Assembly (NCBI GenBank): GCA_000727475.1
Contig: KL647297.1
Coordinates: forward strand, 1,298,210 to 1,362,209
DNA from: Sarcocystis neurona
Lineage: Eukaryota > Apicomplexa > Conoidasida > Eucoccidiorida > Sarcocystidae
Length of the DNA stretch: 64,000 nt
Reading direction: 5' to 3'
This document shows positions 1 to 11,854 of this stretch, piece by piece. Every line of letters starts with the position of its first letter. The first letter of the stretch is position 1. The notes beneath the pieces were generated by a model. The model was not told where the DNA came from and did not search any database. It saw only the letters and a program-made list of their open reading frames with translations. A program made the translations under genes and the position numbers.

Positions 1-1140
1 GACATATATACAGAGAGAGAGAAACAGCTACGCCGCGAATGACAGAAATACACACAGAGAGCGGCAAACATATACACGGAGACACGCAAAGACTGAGAGT
101 GTCAGGAGGTGCTCCGTGGTGATGGAAGAAGTTCACGCGCGTGCTTACACCTGCGACTGACGAGAAGAAAAGGGGCTTTTTCATCTTACTGAAAGCTGCC
201 GCTTCATTTGTGTGGCTCTGCATGCATGCAGGAGGTAGTGTGCTCGTGCCTTGTTGTTGTCGCGGCGGTAGAAAGCAGCGACAGAAAACTAGAGGAGTCT
301 TCCTCTGGCTCTCTCTCTCTCTGTGGGACGCGGTGCACCAGCTGCTGCTGCCGCTATGTGGACGTGCTGCTGCTGCCCGCGGGTGGTCTGTTGCGGGGTG
401 GTGGCACTTCCTCGTCTGTGTTGCTGCTGCTGCTCCTGCAGCTTGCTGTTGCCTCCAGGACTTGCTGCTGCTGCCACTTCTGCTCTGCAGCTTCCTTGCC
501 GCGGTTTTGCTGCTGCTGCTGCTCCTGCTCGGGGGCATGTACGGGTGACGCGACTGCTGCTTGTTCTTCTGTGTTCATGTCTGTTGCCGCTGCCAACGCG
601 TGGCTGTTGCTGTTCTGCTGGCTGCTGCTCCTCCTGCAGGCGTGCAACACAGCAATCTTCCTTCTATTTCCCTATGGAGAGAGTTTTTCAGTCTGTCCTC
701 GGTGTATGAAAACACTCTCGATCAGCTGCTGGTCCTGCACCCCGGTTTCTTCTTCAAAGCTGCCTTCGCCTGCTGCTGGCCCTACATTGCCAGCCATGTA
801 TGGAGTGGAACCTATTACCTCGAATCGTTGAAAGTAAGCACTAGCAGCAGCGACGGCAGCAGCAATAGCAGCAGCAGCAGGAATGGCAACGGCATCAGGA
901 GCAGGAATGGCAACAGCAGCAGCAATGGCAGCAGCAGCGACAGTAGCAGCAGCAGGAGAACCAGCCGAAACAGCAACAGAACCCGAGAACAGAAGCACGA
1001 ACAGATGCAGCAGTAGCAACACAGAGACAGCCGTGCAAGCGTAGAGAGTCGATACGACAGTCATGGAACTGCAGAGGAAGATAAAGAGAGAGATCTCCGG
1101 GGCAGATCGCAGCGACTACGCTGTCACCAACGCCGTACAG
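1..1140. repeat. CTG block followed by CAG block
   Basis: The stretch opens with a short purine-rich lead. From about 335 to 640 it is rich in CTG/GCT triplets, and from about 842 to 1015 in CAG/GCA triplets on the same strand. Every frame through it is a homopolymer-like peptide (Leu, Cys, Ala, Ser or Gln) depending on register, and several overlapping frames are open on both strands. That is what a triplet repeat gives by itself, so I call no gene here. It could be part of an exon coding amino-acid runs, which are common in Eimeria, but no complex sequence or splice pair anchors a frame. Confidence 0.7.
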
Positions 1141-1159
1141 CTGCGCACACACTGCATCA

Positions 1160-1660
1160 TTTATACATATATATATATATAAATGTATATATATGTATAT
1201 ATGTCTATATCTATATACGGACGCGGGTGTGTGTATATATGTAGATATACACACGTATGTATATATATATATATGTATATATGCAGATATATACATGTAT
1301 GTATATATGTATATATATATATCTATATACGTATGCAGGTATATGTATATACGTACATACATACATGTATGTATATATATCTATATATGTGGATATATAC
1401 ATGTATGTATATGTATGTATATGTGCGTATACCTGTATACGTATGCAGGTATATGTGTTTCTGCGTGTAACGTCGGTGCTTGTTGATCCACATGAGCACA
1501 CGCAGGTGCACTTCTATAATTCACCTGCAGGCGTGTATATATATATGTATATAAATCTGTATATATACTTGTATATACATGTATCTTTATGTGTAACGAT
1601 GGCTGGGTTGTGGAAGTATATGTATGTATGTAAGTATATGTGTGAGCGAATTATACGGAT
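1160..1660. repeat. TATATG/TATACG microsatellite tract
   Basis: An imperfect alternating purine-pyrimidine tract of TA, TATG and TACG steps runs almost without break from about 1160 to 1465 and thins out to about 1660. The open frames across it translate to Tyr-Ile-Tyr-Val strings and are artefacts. No gene is seen from here to about 2.1 kb. Confidence 0.85.
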
Positions 1661-2119
1661 GTATAGGTGTGCACATGTGTGCACCTCCCCATCTGTGTGG
1701 TGTAGAAGACTCCCTAAATTTTTTTCCAAGTTGTCTCTCTCTATACACAGATCCACATACACAGACAGATGTACGTGCAGAAGTTACATAGATATACGTA
1801 CGTCGGACGTGCATGCATAAGGTACAGGCAGAGATATGTGAAGAATAGCGTGGCAACGTATGAGAGACCGATATAATCGGTCGCGTAATTATACATCTAC
1901 AAATGTATCTGCCTGTTTAAATCTATTCTACGTATAAGGCATGGCCAGCTATATATACTCATACACATATATGTATGAGGCATGGTTAGCTATATGTACT
2001 CTCTGTCTCTCTCTATAGATGTATATGTGAATGCGATCTGATGCGGATACGGAATACGTGTAGGTGTAGTGGGTGCGTTTGTATACACCCCTAGGCCGGG
2101 GAACTGTCTACTATCTCTT

Positions 2120-2540
2120 CATGCAATTAGATCCCATAAATAATATAGATATATACTGAATGTCTGCAGTTATTCGTACATTAGATCCGGGATATCTGTG
2201 GTTATATATATATATGTATATGTCAGATCCAATGAATGTTATAGATATATTGAATATCTGTAGTTATATATATATACACGTATACATATATATATATATA
2301 TTAGATGCAATAGATAATATTGATAGATTGAATATCTGTAGTCGTGTATATATTAGATCCCATATATATATATACATATATATATCTCAGATGCAATAGA
2401 TAATATTGATATATTGAATATCTACAGTCATCTGTATATCATCTCCGATACATATTATCGACATATCGAATATGTGTAGTTGTATACGTATTAGTGAATA
2501 TTGTAGATACATAGGATATCTGTAGGTATTTATAAATTAG
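2120..2540. repeat. Degenerate AT-rich minisatellite
   Basis: A unit containing TTAGATGCAATAGATAATAT, then TGAATATCTGTAGT, recurs with drift near 2120, 2224, 2300, 2388, 2434 and 2495, separated by TATATA spacers of uneven length. The copies at 2300 and 2388 are the closest match. It lies in a stretch from 1.9 to 4.2 kb where I see no supportable gene. Confidence 0.75.
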
Positions 2541-4194
2541 ATGCAGTATAGATTATACACTATTGTATACAACAGGCGCACGAAGTGTATAGACCCCCAC
2601 GCGTTGCATGCGGAGGCGACCCATCTTCGCGCATGCGGCGAGGCTGGCGGTGGACGACTCTTCACACAAATTTCTTCCTGTTTTTTGCTCTCCACTTATC
2701 GTTAAAAGAAATTCTGTGCTGCTATATATGCAGAACTCAACAGGCTCCTCTGGATCTGTTGCCAGAGGGATGTATATACAGATGTATCTATCTGTAGAAA
2801 GTAGGAGTAACTACATAAATATATATGTCCGAATAGACGTATGTTAAAGGATGTGCAAGTCTTGCTCTGCCCGTCCCTCCTGTGTCTCTCTCTCTCTGTT
2901 TATATACATATATTTCTTTGTACGTCTTCCCTATACAACTCTCGACACCTACGCGTACTGTTGCTACACGGCGTAGTCGAACGTTTATCTTTCTTGATGT
3001 GTGCCTCTACACCTATATCTCTACCTATATATGGAAAGGGATACGTGTGTGTGTGCGTACCTTACGTACATTCACACGATGAGGTAGTTGATGCGCATAT
3101 ATATATATGTATATGTAGAATTTCTGTCTCTCTTAATGCGCCTGTATATCTATATATCTATGTGTTCATAGAGCGGAATACGTCTTTCCGCACATGTATA
3201 AATATGTATTTATGTATATTTGTGTATTTGTGTATGCGTACCCTAGGTATATGTAAAAGTTGACGCAGCTTATATACATATATACTTGTATGTGTATACG
3301 TGTAGGTGTATTTGTTTTCGGCACTGCCTCTATACGTTGTTGAGGTGTTGAAGTACACACACGTAGGTCACCATATTTTGTGTAGAAGTTCTATACTTCT
3401 TTGCTATTCTGCAGGTGTGCATGTTTGTCTCGCACATGCGTCGTAGTGCGCAAGGGGGAGAAAGTTGTTTTTGTGCAGCGCGTGTCTTCAGGAGCTGCTG
3501 CTGCATGTCGATAGAAAGGAGCTACGAATGCCGGAGTACGTGCTCGAATTCGACGCCAAGCCAAAGAAAAGTTTCCTCGGCATTAGACTTTGAGATATTA
3601 GACTTTGAGGTCGTGATGTATCTCTTCTTCAAGATAAAGAAATGTGTGTTTTTTTTTGTGTACTTCTCCCCCGTCGTCCTCGTCGTCCACAAAAGAAAAA
3701 GACGTACACGCGACTTCGGGAGAGATATAGTGACAAACTAGAGATATACCCCCCGGCACACATGTATGTAGCAGTGTAGAGGTAGTGTCTGTGGGCAGAT
3801 ATATATATATATATAGGGACACGTTAAAGAAAAAAGTAGAAGCTCTACATATACATATACGTACATATTTGTGTATAAGAACGACCTCGTGGTCTACACA
3901 TACGTCTGGTGCAAGTCGAGATATGATAAAACACAGCAGGAGATCTACCGTTGCCGAAGGGTGTAAGTATATAGGTGGATGTATTCTGCCCGTCTTCCGT
4001 GGTATCTGCGCGTCAGCATTAGAACTCCGCAGGTGGCCAGTGGCCGTTTCTTTTCTGGCCCTTCCTTTTCTCCTCCATGCGTAGCTTCACTGCAGACCCC
4101 CCCCGCCTGCAGCGACGTACAACGCCTAAATGCTGCAAATTTATCCCCGTACGCATCCTCAACATATATTTACATGTGGGTACATATATAGAGC

Positions 4195-4370
4195 TATAGA
4201 TAGATAAGATGTAATATGCATATACATATACATATTATATATATATATATGTATGTCCGCATTATGCATATATATATATATATATCTGAGAACAAAGCAT
4301 ACATATATATATATATGTGTATACAAGTACATAGTATGCCTATGTATATATATATATGTATATGTATGAA
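4195..4370. repeat. TATATG microsatellite
   Basis: An alternating TA/TATG tract, interrupted once near 4300. The flanks up to 4.77 kb hold nothing I can assign. Confidence 0.8.
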
Positions 4371-4771
4371 GTTCCTTATGCGTCTTCGAACGTTTCGTTT
4401 ACCATTTGCCGACTGTACTACATTCTCTTTGTAGTCGTCCTGCAAGTGAATTAGCGTCTTGCAGCGGGTGTATTTTCAGCGCCGTGGCTTCACGCAGATG
4501 TTGCTGTTCGTACACAAAATAGAAACTGCAAGAAGTGAGATGGCTGTCTCTAACTCATAGAGGGACGCCGTAAAACAAACGTACGCAGCTGGGCTGCCCT
4601 GACTTGGAACTCTTCAGGCATGCACCTGTGCACAGATGTTCGCTCGGGATATTACCGTTCTGGAAGATATATGCTACATCACAGGTGTGTAGTACACGGA
4701 GAACGTCAGTGTATACGTCTGCATCTACAAACGTATAAATACATGTATATATATATATATATATACTTGTA

Positions 4772-5158
4772 GTGGGAGCCGCACACTTTATTTTTCACAG
4801 ACTACGCGTCTTTACAGTTTATTCTGATTGCATGCACCGACTTTTGGGACGCGCAGCCGTCTTCCTCGAAAGAGTCACACTGCCTTTCGACCTGGTCCCG
4901 ACTGATTTTGTCGTCCCCACACAAGCTAAGGAATTAATTCCCGGTATATTAGTTCTTAGCCACTGCAGCAACCCCGTCCTTGCTGCACGCGGTACATCAC
5001 CTTCTGCCTTTGCTATATACGAGGTCTCGGTGGAGCACTACTGGTGCAGGCGATGCGCTGCTATCACGTGTTCTGCATCTCTGCGAGACTCGTGCGGTGG
5101 GACGCATGTGGGGAAGACTAGGTCCCGCTGGGTGTACGTACACCTAGACGTCCCGTGA
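4772..5158 (+). CDS. Possible exon, unknown protein
   Basis: I do not recognise this frame. It is about 129 codons of complex, balanced sequence in a region otherwise made of simple repeats, which is the main argument for coding. A pyrimidine-rich acceptor-like site (ATTTTTCACAG, ending near 4800) lies at its start. At its end the frame runs into the palindrome at 5131-5144, where a donor-like GTGTACGT follows a codon for Trp. The exon would then be about 4801-5131. Two further plus-strand pieces could belong to the same gene: a frame ending at a consensus donor at 5951/5952 (AAATCG, then GTAAGT) and a frame stopping at 6553. No homologue or domain is apparent, and chance cannot be excluded. 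Confidence 0.3.
   Translation: MGAAHFIFHRLRVFTVYSDCMHRLLGRAAVFLERVTLPFDLVPTDFVVPTQAKELIPGILVLSHCSNPVLAARGTSPSAFAIYEVSVEHYWCRRCAAITCSASLRDSCGGTHVGKTRSRWVYVHLDVP
5131..5144. repeat. Palindrome GGTGTACGTACACC
   Basis: A perfect 14-bp palindrome. It is the same word found repeatedly between 18.7 and 23.4 kb. Confidence 0.85.
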
Positions 5159-6361
5159 ACACATGTAGGCACATATGAAATCAGAAGCAGGGCAGCCGCT
5201 GCTTTGACCTAAACTTCCGCAGGAGCTCCTTCTGCGACTTAGGTCACTGATTCAATTACCCGAAACCGTCGGGTGTACGTGTGACCGAACCCCCCTGCCT
5301 TGCCTGAACGTGAACAGCCGCTGCGTGCACCAAGAAGCCTCTTGCGCCAACGAACGCGTATTCGTACACAGATACATGTGGACGCCGAAGTCAATAGAGA
5401 GACGTACTGTCACCCCAGCTTCTGCAGCAACACTCTGTGGAGCAGTGCAGTACGAATAACAAGGTACACATAATGGTATACACGTATGTGAACAGCTTTA
5501 TATGCATGCATCACCTACGTGTATGTGAAAAACCGTTTAACGAAGCAAATATACATTCTAAAGTAGGTGGCGGAAAAATGGAGCATGTGTGTGTGCGTTG
5601 AAGTGATAACAGATATATGTGTATTGACAGAGAAATATACACGCACTCGATATATATATATATATATATATTCTCGTAGATATAGATGTACATTGTGTAA
5701 GTAGAGCGGTACCCGTCGTCCCTACAAGAACTACATGAAGTACAGAATTCACTACAACATATCTTTCGTAAGGAACTGAGAGCATGCGCGCGTCCAGTCC
5801 TCGCGTGCATCTCTTGTGCGCACTGTACTATCGTAACAGCAAGGGAGATAGACTGCGTACAAGGAACAATAGAATGATATCCATGAATAGTCTTCTGTGC
5901 GGGCATACGTACTTGTCCACCTGGGAGCACACGATCGACATTCTTAAATCGGTAAGTATAAGTAAATATATATATATATGTATATACTTACGTATACGCA
6001 ATTGTTCCGGGTGCGCACGGCCGCGTATTCTACCTACCAGGAATTAAAAGGAAGGCGACACCCAACACAGAGGGTCTGTGTAGGAGGGAACAGACCTCTC
6101 ATATACAGAATCCGATGTTTATCTGTACATAAATTCACTTGCATAGATGTGCCATCCACATGTTCCATTTACACGCGCCTACTAGGGAAACAGGCATCGA
6201 GCACAGGTGTTGGGGGTGAGGACACGTGCTTGTGTTTCTAAATAGTGTGTGAAGTGGAGTGAATATTCACGTGTGCAGCGCATGCACACTTTGAAGTTAC
6301 ACGCGTTTGGTTGGCTTCGTTGAAGGAGATACAAGCGTTCTACAGCTAAAGTAAACTTCTC

Positions 6362-6553
6362 TTGAGTTCGTCGCGTGGGGGGAAAGTGCGTGAAGAGAAG
6401 CCCGTACGTGCATCACTGCACGCAGAAATTACACACTCCAATAGCTCACTCAGCCTTCTCACGGAGACGGAAAGGCTGCAATATGATGGTGTGAAACTCT
6501 TGAACTCCGCTTTGATTGAGACAGGACGTCTGCGTGCACGAGTCACTTGCTAG
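6362..6553 (+). CDS. Possible terminal exon, unknown protein
   Basis: A plus-strand frame of 63 codons ending in TAG at 6551-6553. Its sequence is rich in Glu, Leu and Ser with spacing that could form a short amphipathic helix. It follows the candidate exon pieces at 4.8-5.15 and about 5.87-5.95 kb and precedes the CTG block at 6.7 kb. No family is recognised. The opposite strand is also open here, so the call is weak. Confidence 0.2.
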   Translation: MSSSRGGKVREEKPVRASLHAEITHSNSSLSLLTETERLQYDGVKLLNSALIETGRLRARVTC

Positions 6554-6710
6554 GGCAGCTGTCGCTGCTGTAACTCTCGGGCAGGGCAACATGCCCACCC
6601 GCCACTTTTTCTGAAGCCTGCACCTGCAAGTGACGGTGCTGCGCGCTGTTCGTCTACTACCCACTTCCCCGTTCGCATATTGTCGTTTGCTGCTGCACTA
6701 ACGGCTTAGC

Positions 6711-7640
6711 TTGTGCCCAGCCTTTTTTTTCCTGTGCGGTGCCGATGTTCTGGCTGTTTTGTCACGCGCCCTCGGGCTTTATTTGACGCTGCTGTGGCAG
6801 CCGCTAGATCTGCGGCAGTCCTTCCACTGCTGCGCTGCAGTGCCTGTTGCTCTGAGAGCACTGACTCTGCTTCCCACTGAGGCTGATAAGCCGTTTTGTA
6901 CCCGCAAGTGCGTGCTGTGTTTTCGCGCTGACGGTGCTGCTGTCCTAGCGTTGCTGCAGCAGCACGAGCCAGGCAACACCGTGTGCTGCCTGGCGGTCTG
7001 CTGGTGCTGCCGCTGCAGGTGTTACCGTATCCTGTGCCAGACTGACACTGCTGTTGCTGCTGCTGTTCGCCTGCTACCGTTGCGGTTTCACTCGCTGCTG
7101 CTCCGGCATGAACTCGTCGGTAACTGCAGCGTTGTTGAAGCCACCGTGAGGCTACGTTCTGTCGGCGCAAACTGCTTGTCGTTCACTTTTAGGTGCTGCT
7201 GCTCTGCTGACGCTGGTGCATTCTGTGGTGATGCTGTTTCTGAATCAGTTGGTATTATCTGCTGACGCTCCTCCTAGCAGTGGGTGTGGTGCTCTTCCCG
7301 TCCAGCTTCTGTCCTCCTGCTTTCCTCAAGCTGCGAGTGCTGTGGTAGTGCAGCTACTGCGCCGCTGGTACTCCTGCTGCTCTGCTGACACTGTCGATCT
7401 GCCTATGGCTCTGCTGTTGCTGCCCCCGCTACTCTTGACGCTGCTGAGCTCCACGTGCTGGTGCTGCCGCCTGCTGCTATTGCTGTTGTTGCCGAACGGC
7501 GTCCCCTGCTCACTGCCAGAGGGTGTTTCAGCAGTGATTGCTCTTGTGTTAGCCGCTGAGCTCCACACACGCAAGCGGCGGGGAGGCCCTCTAGACCCCT
7601 CTGTGTGTACGGGCACGAACACGTATCATTGACTTCTCTG
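6711..7640. repeat. CTG/GCT-rich block
   Basis: Triplets CTG, GCT and TGC recur throughout, giving overlapping Leu-, Cys- and Ala-rich frames on the plus strand and Gln/Ser/Ala-rich frames on the minus strand. No splice pair or domain picks out a real frame. Confidence 0.65.
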
Positions 7641-7739
7641 CGATCTGCAGGGATGAACATGGTGATCAAACACCAGCCTTCTTGCCCATCCGTATTACTG
7701 CATTTTTGGGCGGCATTCCACGCCGACGCGTCTCGAAAA

Positions 7740-9360
7740 TGCCCGTCACGCAGCAGCAGAGAAGCCGCAGGACAGCAAGCGTAACGGCAGAGGGCAGCAG
7801 AAGAGGAGAACACCTGCAGAAAAGCAGTCGCACGAGAGTGGGAACCAAGGGCAGCAGGAGAAGGGCGACATAGAGTAGTTGTACATCTTAGCGATCGCAG
7901 CAGCAGAAAAGAGGAAACCCACCACGACGTAGTACGCAGTGCGCCCGAAACTGTACCCGCCGCGCACGGGCGCGCTGCCGTAGTAGGGGTTGCAAGTGAA
8001 GATGCAGCAGCAGCAATAGAAGCGGTAGTAGCAGCGGTAGTAACTGCAGCCGTACCAGTAGCGACAGCGGCAGTCACATCCGTAGCAATAGCTGCAGCAA
8101 CACAAGCAGCCAAGATGGCAGGCAGGCCAGCAGCCACATCAGCAGCCATAAAAGCAGCCGCAGGGACAGAGGCGCAGTGAATTCAACAACAGCAGCATCA
8201 AGAGCACCCACCACCAGTAGCGGCAGCAGATACGTCGTTTACGGGGCGGCAGCAGTGACGGTCGCGCGGTGTGTAACACATAGAGCCGCAGCCGCCGTCC
8301 CTGTGCTGCGGACGAGCGCTGTCTAGCAGAAACGTTTGCAGCCCCGCGTCTGCAGCGCCGTGTCATTACTTTAGCAGCAACACTGCCCGTACGCGCTCAG
8401 CAACTAAATTGTGGGCAACAAGACTGTTGGCTCCGACGGGGGGAGGAGGGCCGACAACCTTTCATTATTATCGGAGCCGTAGACAAGCGTCCGTGATAGC
8501 CACGTGCCGTGTGGCAGCAGCAGCAAGAGCAGCGCTCGTGCAGGAACACCAGCATCCGCGCACAGCCGCCACGGTAAGACAGTCAGTCCGCACGGCCAGC
8601 AGGAGTGGCGGCAGCAGCAATATAGATAGGTACGCACAGCGACAGCAGCAGGAACTACGATGCGACAGTATTACGCACGGCGGCAGCAGGGGCCGCGTAG
8701 CAGCGCAGCGTCACAACAGCTACGCGCGCCCAGTCGAGGATGAGAAGCAGCAGCAGCTACAGAGCGCAGCAGCAGAGCGCACCGGTAGCAGCAGAGCGCA
8801 CCGGTAGCAGCAGAGCGCGGCAGCAGCAGAGCGGAGCAGCAGCAGAGCGGAGCAGCAGCAGAGCGGTGCAGCAGCACTAGAGCCGCGCAGTCGCAGTAGG
8901 GCGGTGCAACAGCAGTAGGGCGTTGCAGCGGCAGCAGAGTGCAGCAGGGGCACTGGGGTCGCAGAGCATCACACGGCAGAGAGGGCCTGGAAGCAGACGG
9001 CAGGTTGTCCTAGTAGTCGCTGCTGCTAAGGTATGGAGACGACGCCACTCGTGCATCAGGTGTTACCGTGGGCGAGGCAGAGGTATGTTTGTTCGTTCGC
9101 CTTGTTCTGTCTTCTTCTCTCTCCTTTTCGGTCCCCTACCTCCAGAGGGTCCACGCAGCGACGAATGTCTGCAGCGCCGCTGTTCATTAGTAGTGGGCAA
9201 CCGGAATCTACAGCCGAGCGGCAGTGCCGCTGGCCATTCTATCATCCGCCGTGGAGAAGTTGCATCCGAGGAGAAGGAGGAGCTGCAGAAAGCAGACAAC
9301 CGTCTCCCCAGCAGCCACGGCACAAAACGGTGCCATCGGGGCTGAAGCGGAATAGCTGCA
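7740..9360. repeat. CAG/GCA-rich block with internal minisatellite
   Basis: On the plus strand the triplet bias reverses relative to the preceding block, from CTG to CAG. Between about 8760 and 8900 the repeat becomes a minisatellite of about 18 bp (AGCAGCAGAGCGCACCGG and variants). Open frames occur on both strands and none is preferred by content. Confidence 0.7.
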
Positions 9361-9681
9361 GCAGCTCCTCCACATCCCGAGTGCTTGCGAAACAGCTGCG
9401 GAGGAGAGGCGCCAAAGAGTAGGCAGCGATTCTTTCTGTGCCCCAGAGAAAAGTCGATCCCACATCTGTTGAAACAGCTTATGCAGACGCAGAATACTGA
9501 GCAGCAGCCCGAGGACGACGCTGGCTCGACCAATAGCGGCCGCACGTCAAGGGCAGAGAGGGACAAGCGATCGGTGCCGCAGCTGCAGCCGCGTGCATCA
9601 GTCGCGCGGAGTAGCGGCTGCGTCGCTGGCTGCCTCTTCTTGTTCTTTGCCGCGCCGGAGTTAGATTGAATGTTGTCTTGC

Positions 9682-9694
9682 GGGGGGGGGGGGG
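9682..9694. repeat. Poly-G run of 13
   Basis: Thirteen consecutive G residues after TTGC. Homopolymers of this length are prone to length errors in assemblies, so frames crossing it are unreliable. From 9.66 to 10.65 kb there are several short plus-strand frames of ordinary composition that I cannot join into a gene. Confidence 0.9.
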
Positions 9695-10375
9695 TCTGTT
9701 GCGAAGCTTCCTCTTCGTGTCTTACTCTATCTTTTCCCTTCTTGACAGTGCAGTAGCTGCCCCACTTCCTTCACTCGGCGCGCCTCTCACTTCCGGCGAT
9801 TGCGCGGCGCTCCGGACGTTTGAAGAGAAAAGCGCGCGAGAGAAGAAGTCTACTACTCTCCGGCGACCAGGGCAGAAGTACCTCATGCTCGAGAAAAAGC
9901 AAAGATCTACCTGTGTCCTTTCCTAGATCTGCTTTCCCTCCTCCTGCGGTGGGATCTCGGCGACAAATCGCGTGCAAAGCCCACCATCTGTTCGAAACAC
10001 CGTCCCTACACTACTACTCTGCTGGGCATAGACACACACCACGCGCCGGGCCGTACGGGCGCTTGTCTTCAGAACCGAGAGAAGAGAGAGAGAGAAAACA
10101 GAGACAGATCAGCACAGAGTGAATGCGCCTTCTGGTGTTTAAGACTGAGACTCTCAGCGCTTTACAGCTGCCTCGCTTGCTGCCTTGCGCGTCCGGCGTC
10201 AGGCCGCGCGATCAAAGCAAGATCCTGCGATATGACACAGCAGCTTCCATACGCTCCTCGCGAAAAGGCTGCTGCAGCAGCTATAATGGCAGCAATGGCA
10301 CGCCCTAGCCTGTGCTAGTAGTGGAACTCTTGTCCCTGCGGCTGCTGATGCCGAGTCAATTTAACGCAGACGTGT

Positions 10376-10648
10376 GTGCGCCTCCCCCATCTACCTACTA
10401 CCTCCAAATCCGACACACTAAAAAACCTCTTCAGCTTCTGCTCAAGCGTTTTTGCTCTGGCGCAGCAAGACTTCTCCGCTTGCTTACTTTATCAGAACTG
10501 TGCGTTGTGGTGGATTTTGCTGGAGCAGAGGGAGAAGGAGGAAGAAAAGCTCGTGAATCACATTGCTGCCGTAGAGCGTCAGCAGCGGCAACACGCAAGT
10601 TGGGCAGCACTACACTCCTCTCGTCAGAGTCGAGGTGACTATTGTTGA
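10376..10648 (+). CDS. Possible exon, unknown protein
   Basis: A plus-strand frame of 90 codons. It has a hydrophobic, Cys- and Trp-containing middle followed by a charged Glu/Lys/Gln-rich helical segment, and ends in a stop near 10648. It is more complex than the repeat-derived frames around it. It has no recognised domain, no clear acceptor, and another plus frame overlaps it. It could be the 3' exon of whatever gene occupies 9.0-10.65 kb. Confidence 0.22.
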   Translation: MRLPHLPTTSKSDTLKNLFSFCSSVFALAQQDFSACLLYQNCALWWILLEQREKEEEKLVNHIAAVERQQRQHASWAALHSSRQSRGDYC

Positions 10649-10739
10649 CGCGCTGGGACTACTAAGAGGGCAAAGCTCTCTGCTGCGCTTGGGGTGCAAA
10701 TTTTTGTCAAAACGGTGAGACTTTGTATGCACAAAGAGG

Positions 10740-11060
10740 TCTATATATTCTATAAATAATATTTGTATATATGTATGTATAGCCACGTTTGTGCGTGTGC
10801 ATATATATTCTTCAAGGACACCTCCGCTGTGCAAGTACAAGTATATACGGGGAAATAGAGATGGGTAGACATGCGTGGAAGTAAAGCAAGTTGTTGGTGG
10901 CTCTTTGTTGCATATACACATGCATGTGTGATGCAAAGCAAATTTCTGTCTCTCGCTCTGTCTATGCGTATGTGTGTATCTATATATACACTTATATGTA
11001 AATATATACGCCTACGCGTATATACGTGTGAGAAAATAGGTCTATAGAGGGCGGAAATTC
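10740..11060. repeat. Degenerate TATATG-type microsatellite
   Basis: TATATA, TATGTA and TATACG steps are scattered through this stretch, which separates the 9-10.6 kb frames from the alanine/glutamine-rich frame downstream. I see no gene in it. Confidence 0.6.
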
Positions 11061-11127
11061 GTTCGGTGTGTCCTGGTGATACAAATGGTTTTGCTGCACG
11101 CAGAAAAAATCGCGGTTCACGGAGATA

Positions 11128-11690
11128 CATCCACCTTCTCCTCTTTCGACAAGGCGCGCCGGCGACGCAGCTGCTTCTCGACCAGAAACAGCAGCGCTTC
11201 CAGCAGCAGCAGCAATATCAGCAGTGGCAGCACCACCAGCGCCGGGAAGTGAGTCCCAGCAGGAGCAGCAGCTCATAGGGCAGCGGCCCTTAAGCGTCCG
11301 ACGGGATCTGCTGCAGCGCAGCAGCAGCAGCACAGGGCGGCGGTCAGAAGCAGCAGCGTCGTTTTCATCACCGGCAACAGCAGCAGCACGCGCTCGATTA
11401 CCAGCAGCAGCAGTCCTGCTCATCTGCTTTTCAGTCTCAGTAGCCCTCGCTGCCGCGCTCCTCCTCCAGCTCCTCGAAGCAGCAGGGGCAGTTCCTTTCC
11501 CGGTCGTTGCAACAACCGCGCGAAAGGGCTGTTCTACAGACCCAGCAGCAGCCACAGCAGGAGTTGCCATTATCCTCCCCGAAACGCCAGCAGCAGCAGC
11601 AATACTAGAGGTACCAACACGAGCGGCAACACTTTCTTTTTGCGACGCCAGCAGCACCAGCAGCAGCGGGTCCCTTGTGACCCGGGTCCC
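11128..11690 (+). repeat. CAG-rich tract upstream of the large open frame
   Basis: Dense CAG/GCA triplets. One plus-strand frame (about 11224-11811) reads Gln/Ser/Ala-rich sequence and then a strongly hydrophobic segment near 11400-11490 that could be a signal anchor or membrane helix. This may be a 5' exon of the gene at 11.86-15.01 kb, but no donor/acceptor pair joining the two frames stands out. Confidence 0.4.
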
Positions 11691-11854
11691 ACGTTTACCA
11701 CGTGTTGCCCATTGTTGCGGCCTCTGCTGCAGCTACTTTGTTCGCTGGTGCTGCGGCCGGAGCGTCAGCTCCTGCTACTGCTGCCGCTCGTGCTGCTGCT
11801 CGTACAGGTAGCCCTGCTGCCGCCGCAGCTGCTGTTGCTATCGAAATTTCTACC

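Noticed and set aside
1160..1820. Frames reading Tyr-Ile-Tyr-Val repeats on both strands, and similar ones at 4.2, 16.0, 58.0 and 59.7 kb
   Set aside because: Direct translation of TATATG microsatellites.
7403..8149. Minus-strand frame of 248 codons, Ala/Thr-rich
   Set aside because: Much of its openness comes from the CAG and CTG blocks. The middle part is ordinary sequence but has no recognised motif, and plus frames are equally open.
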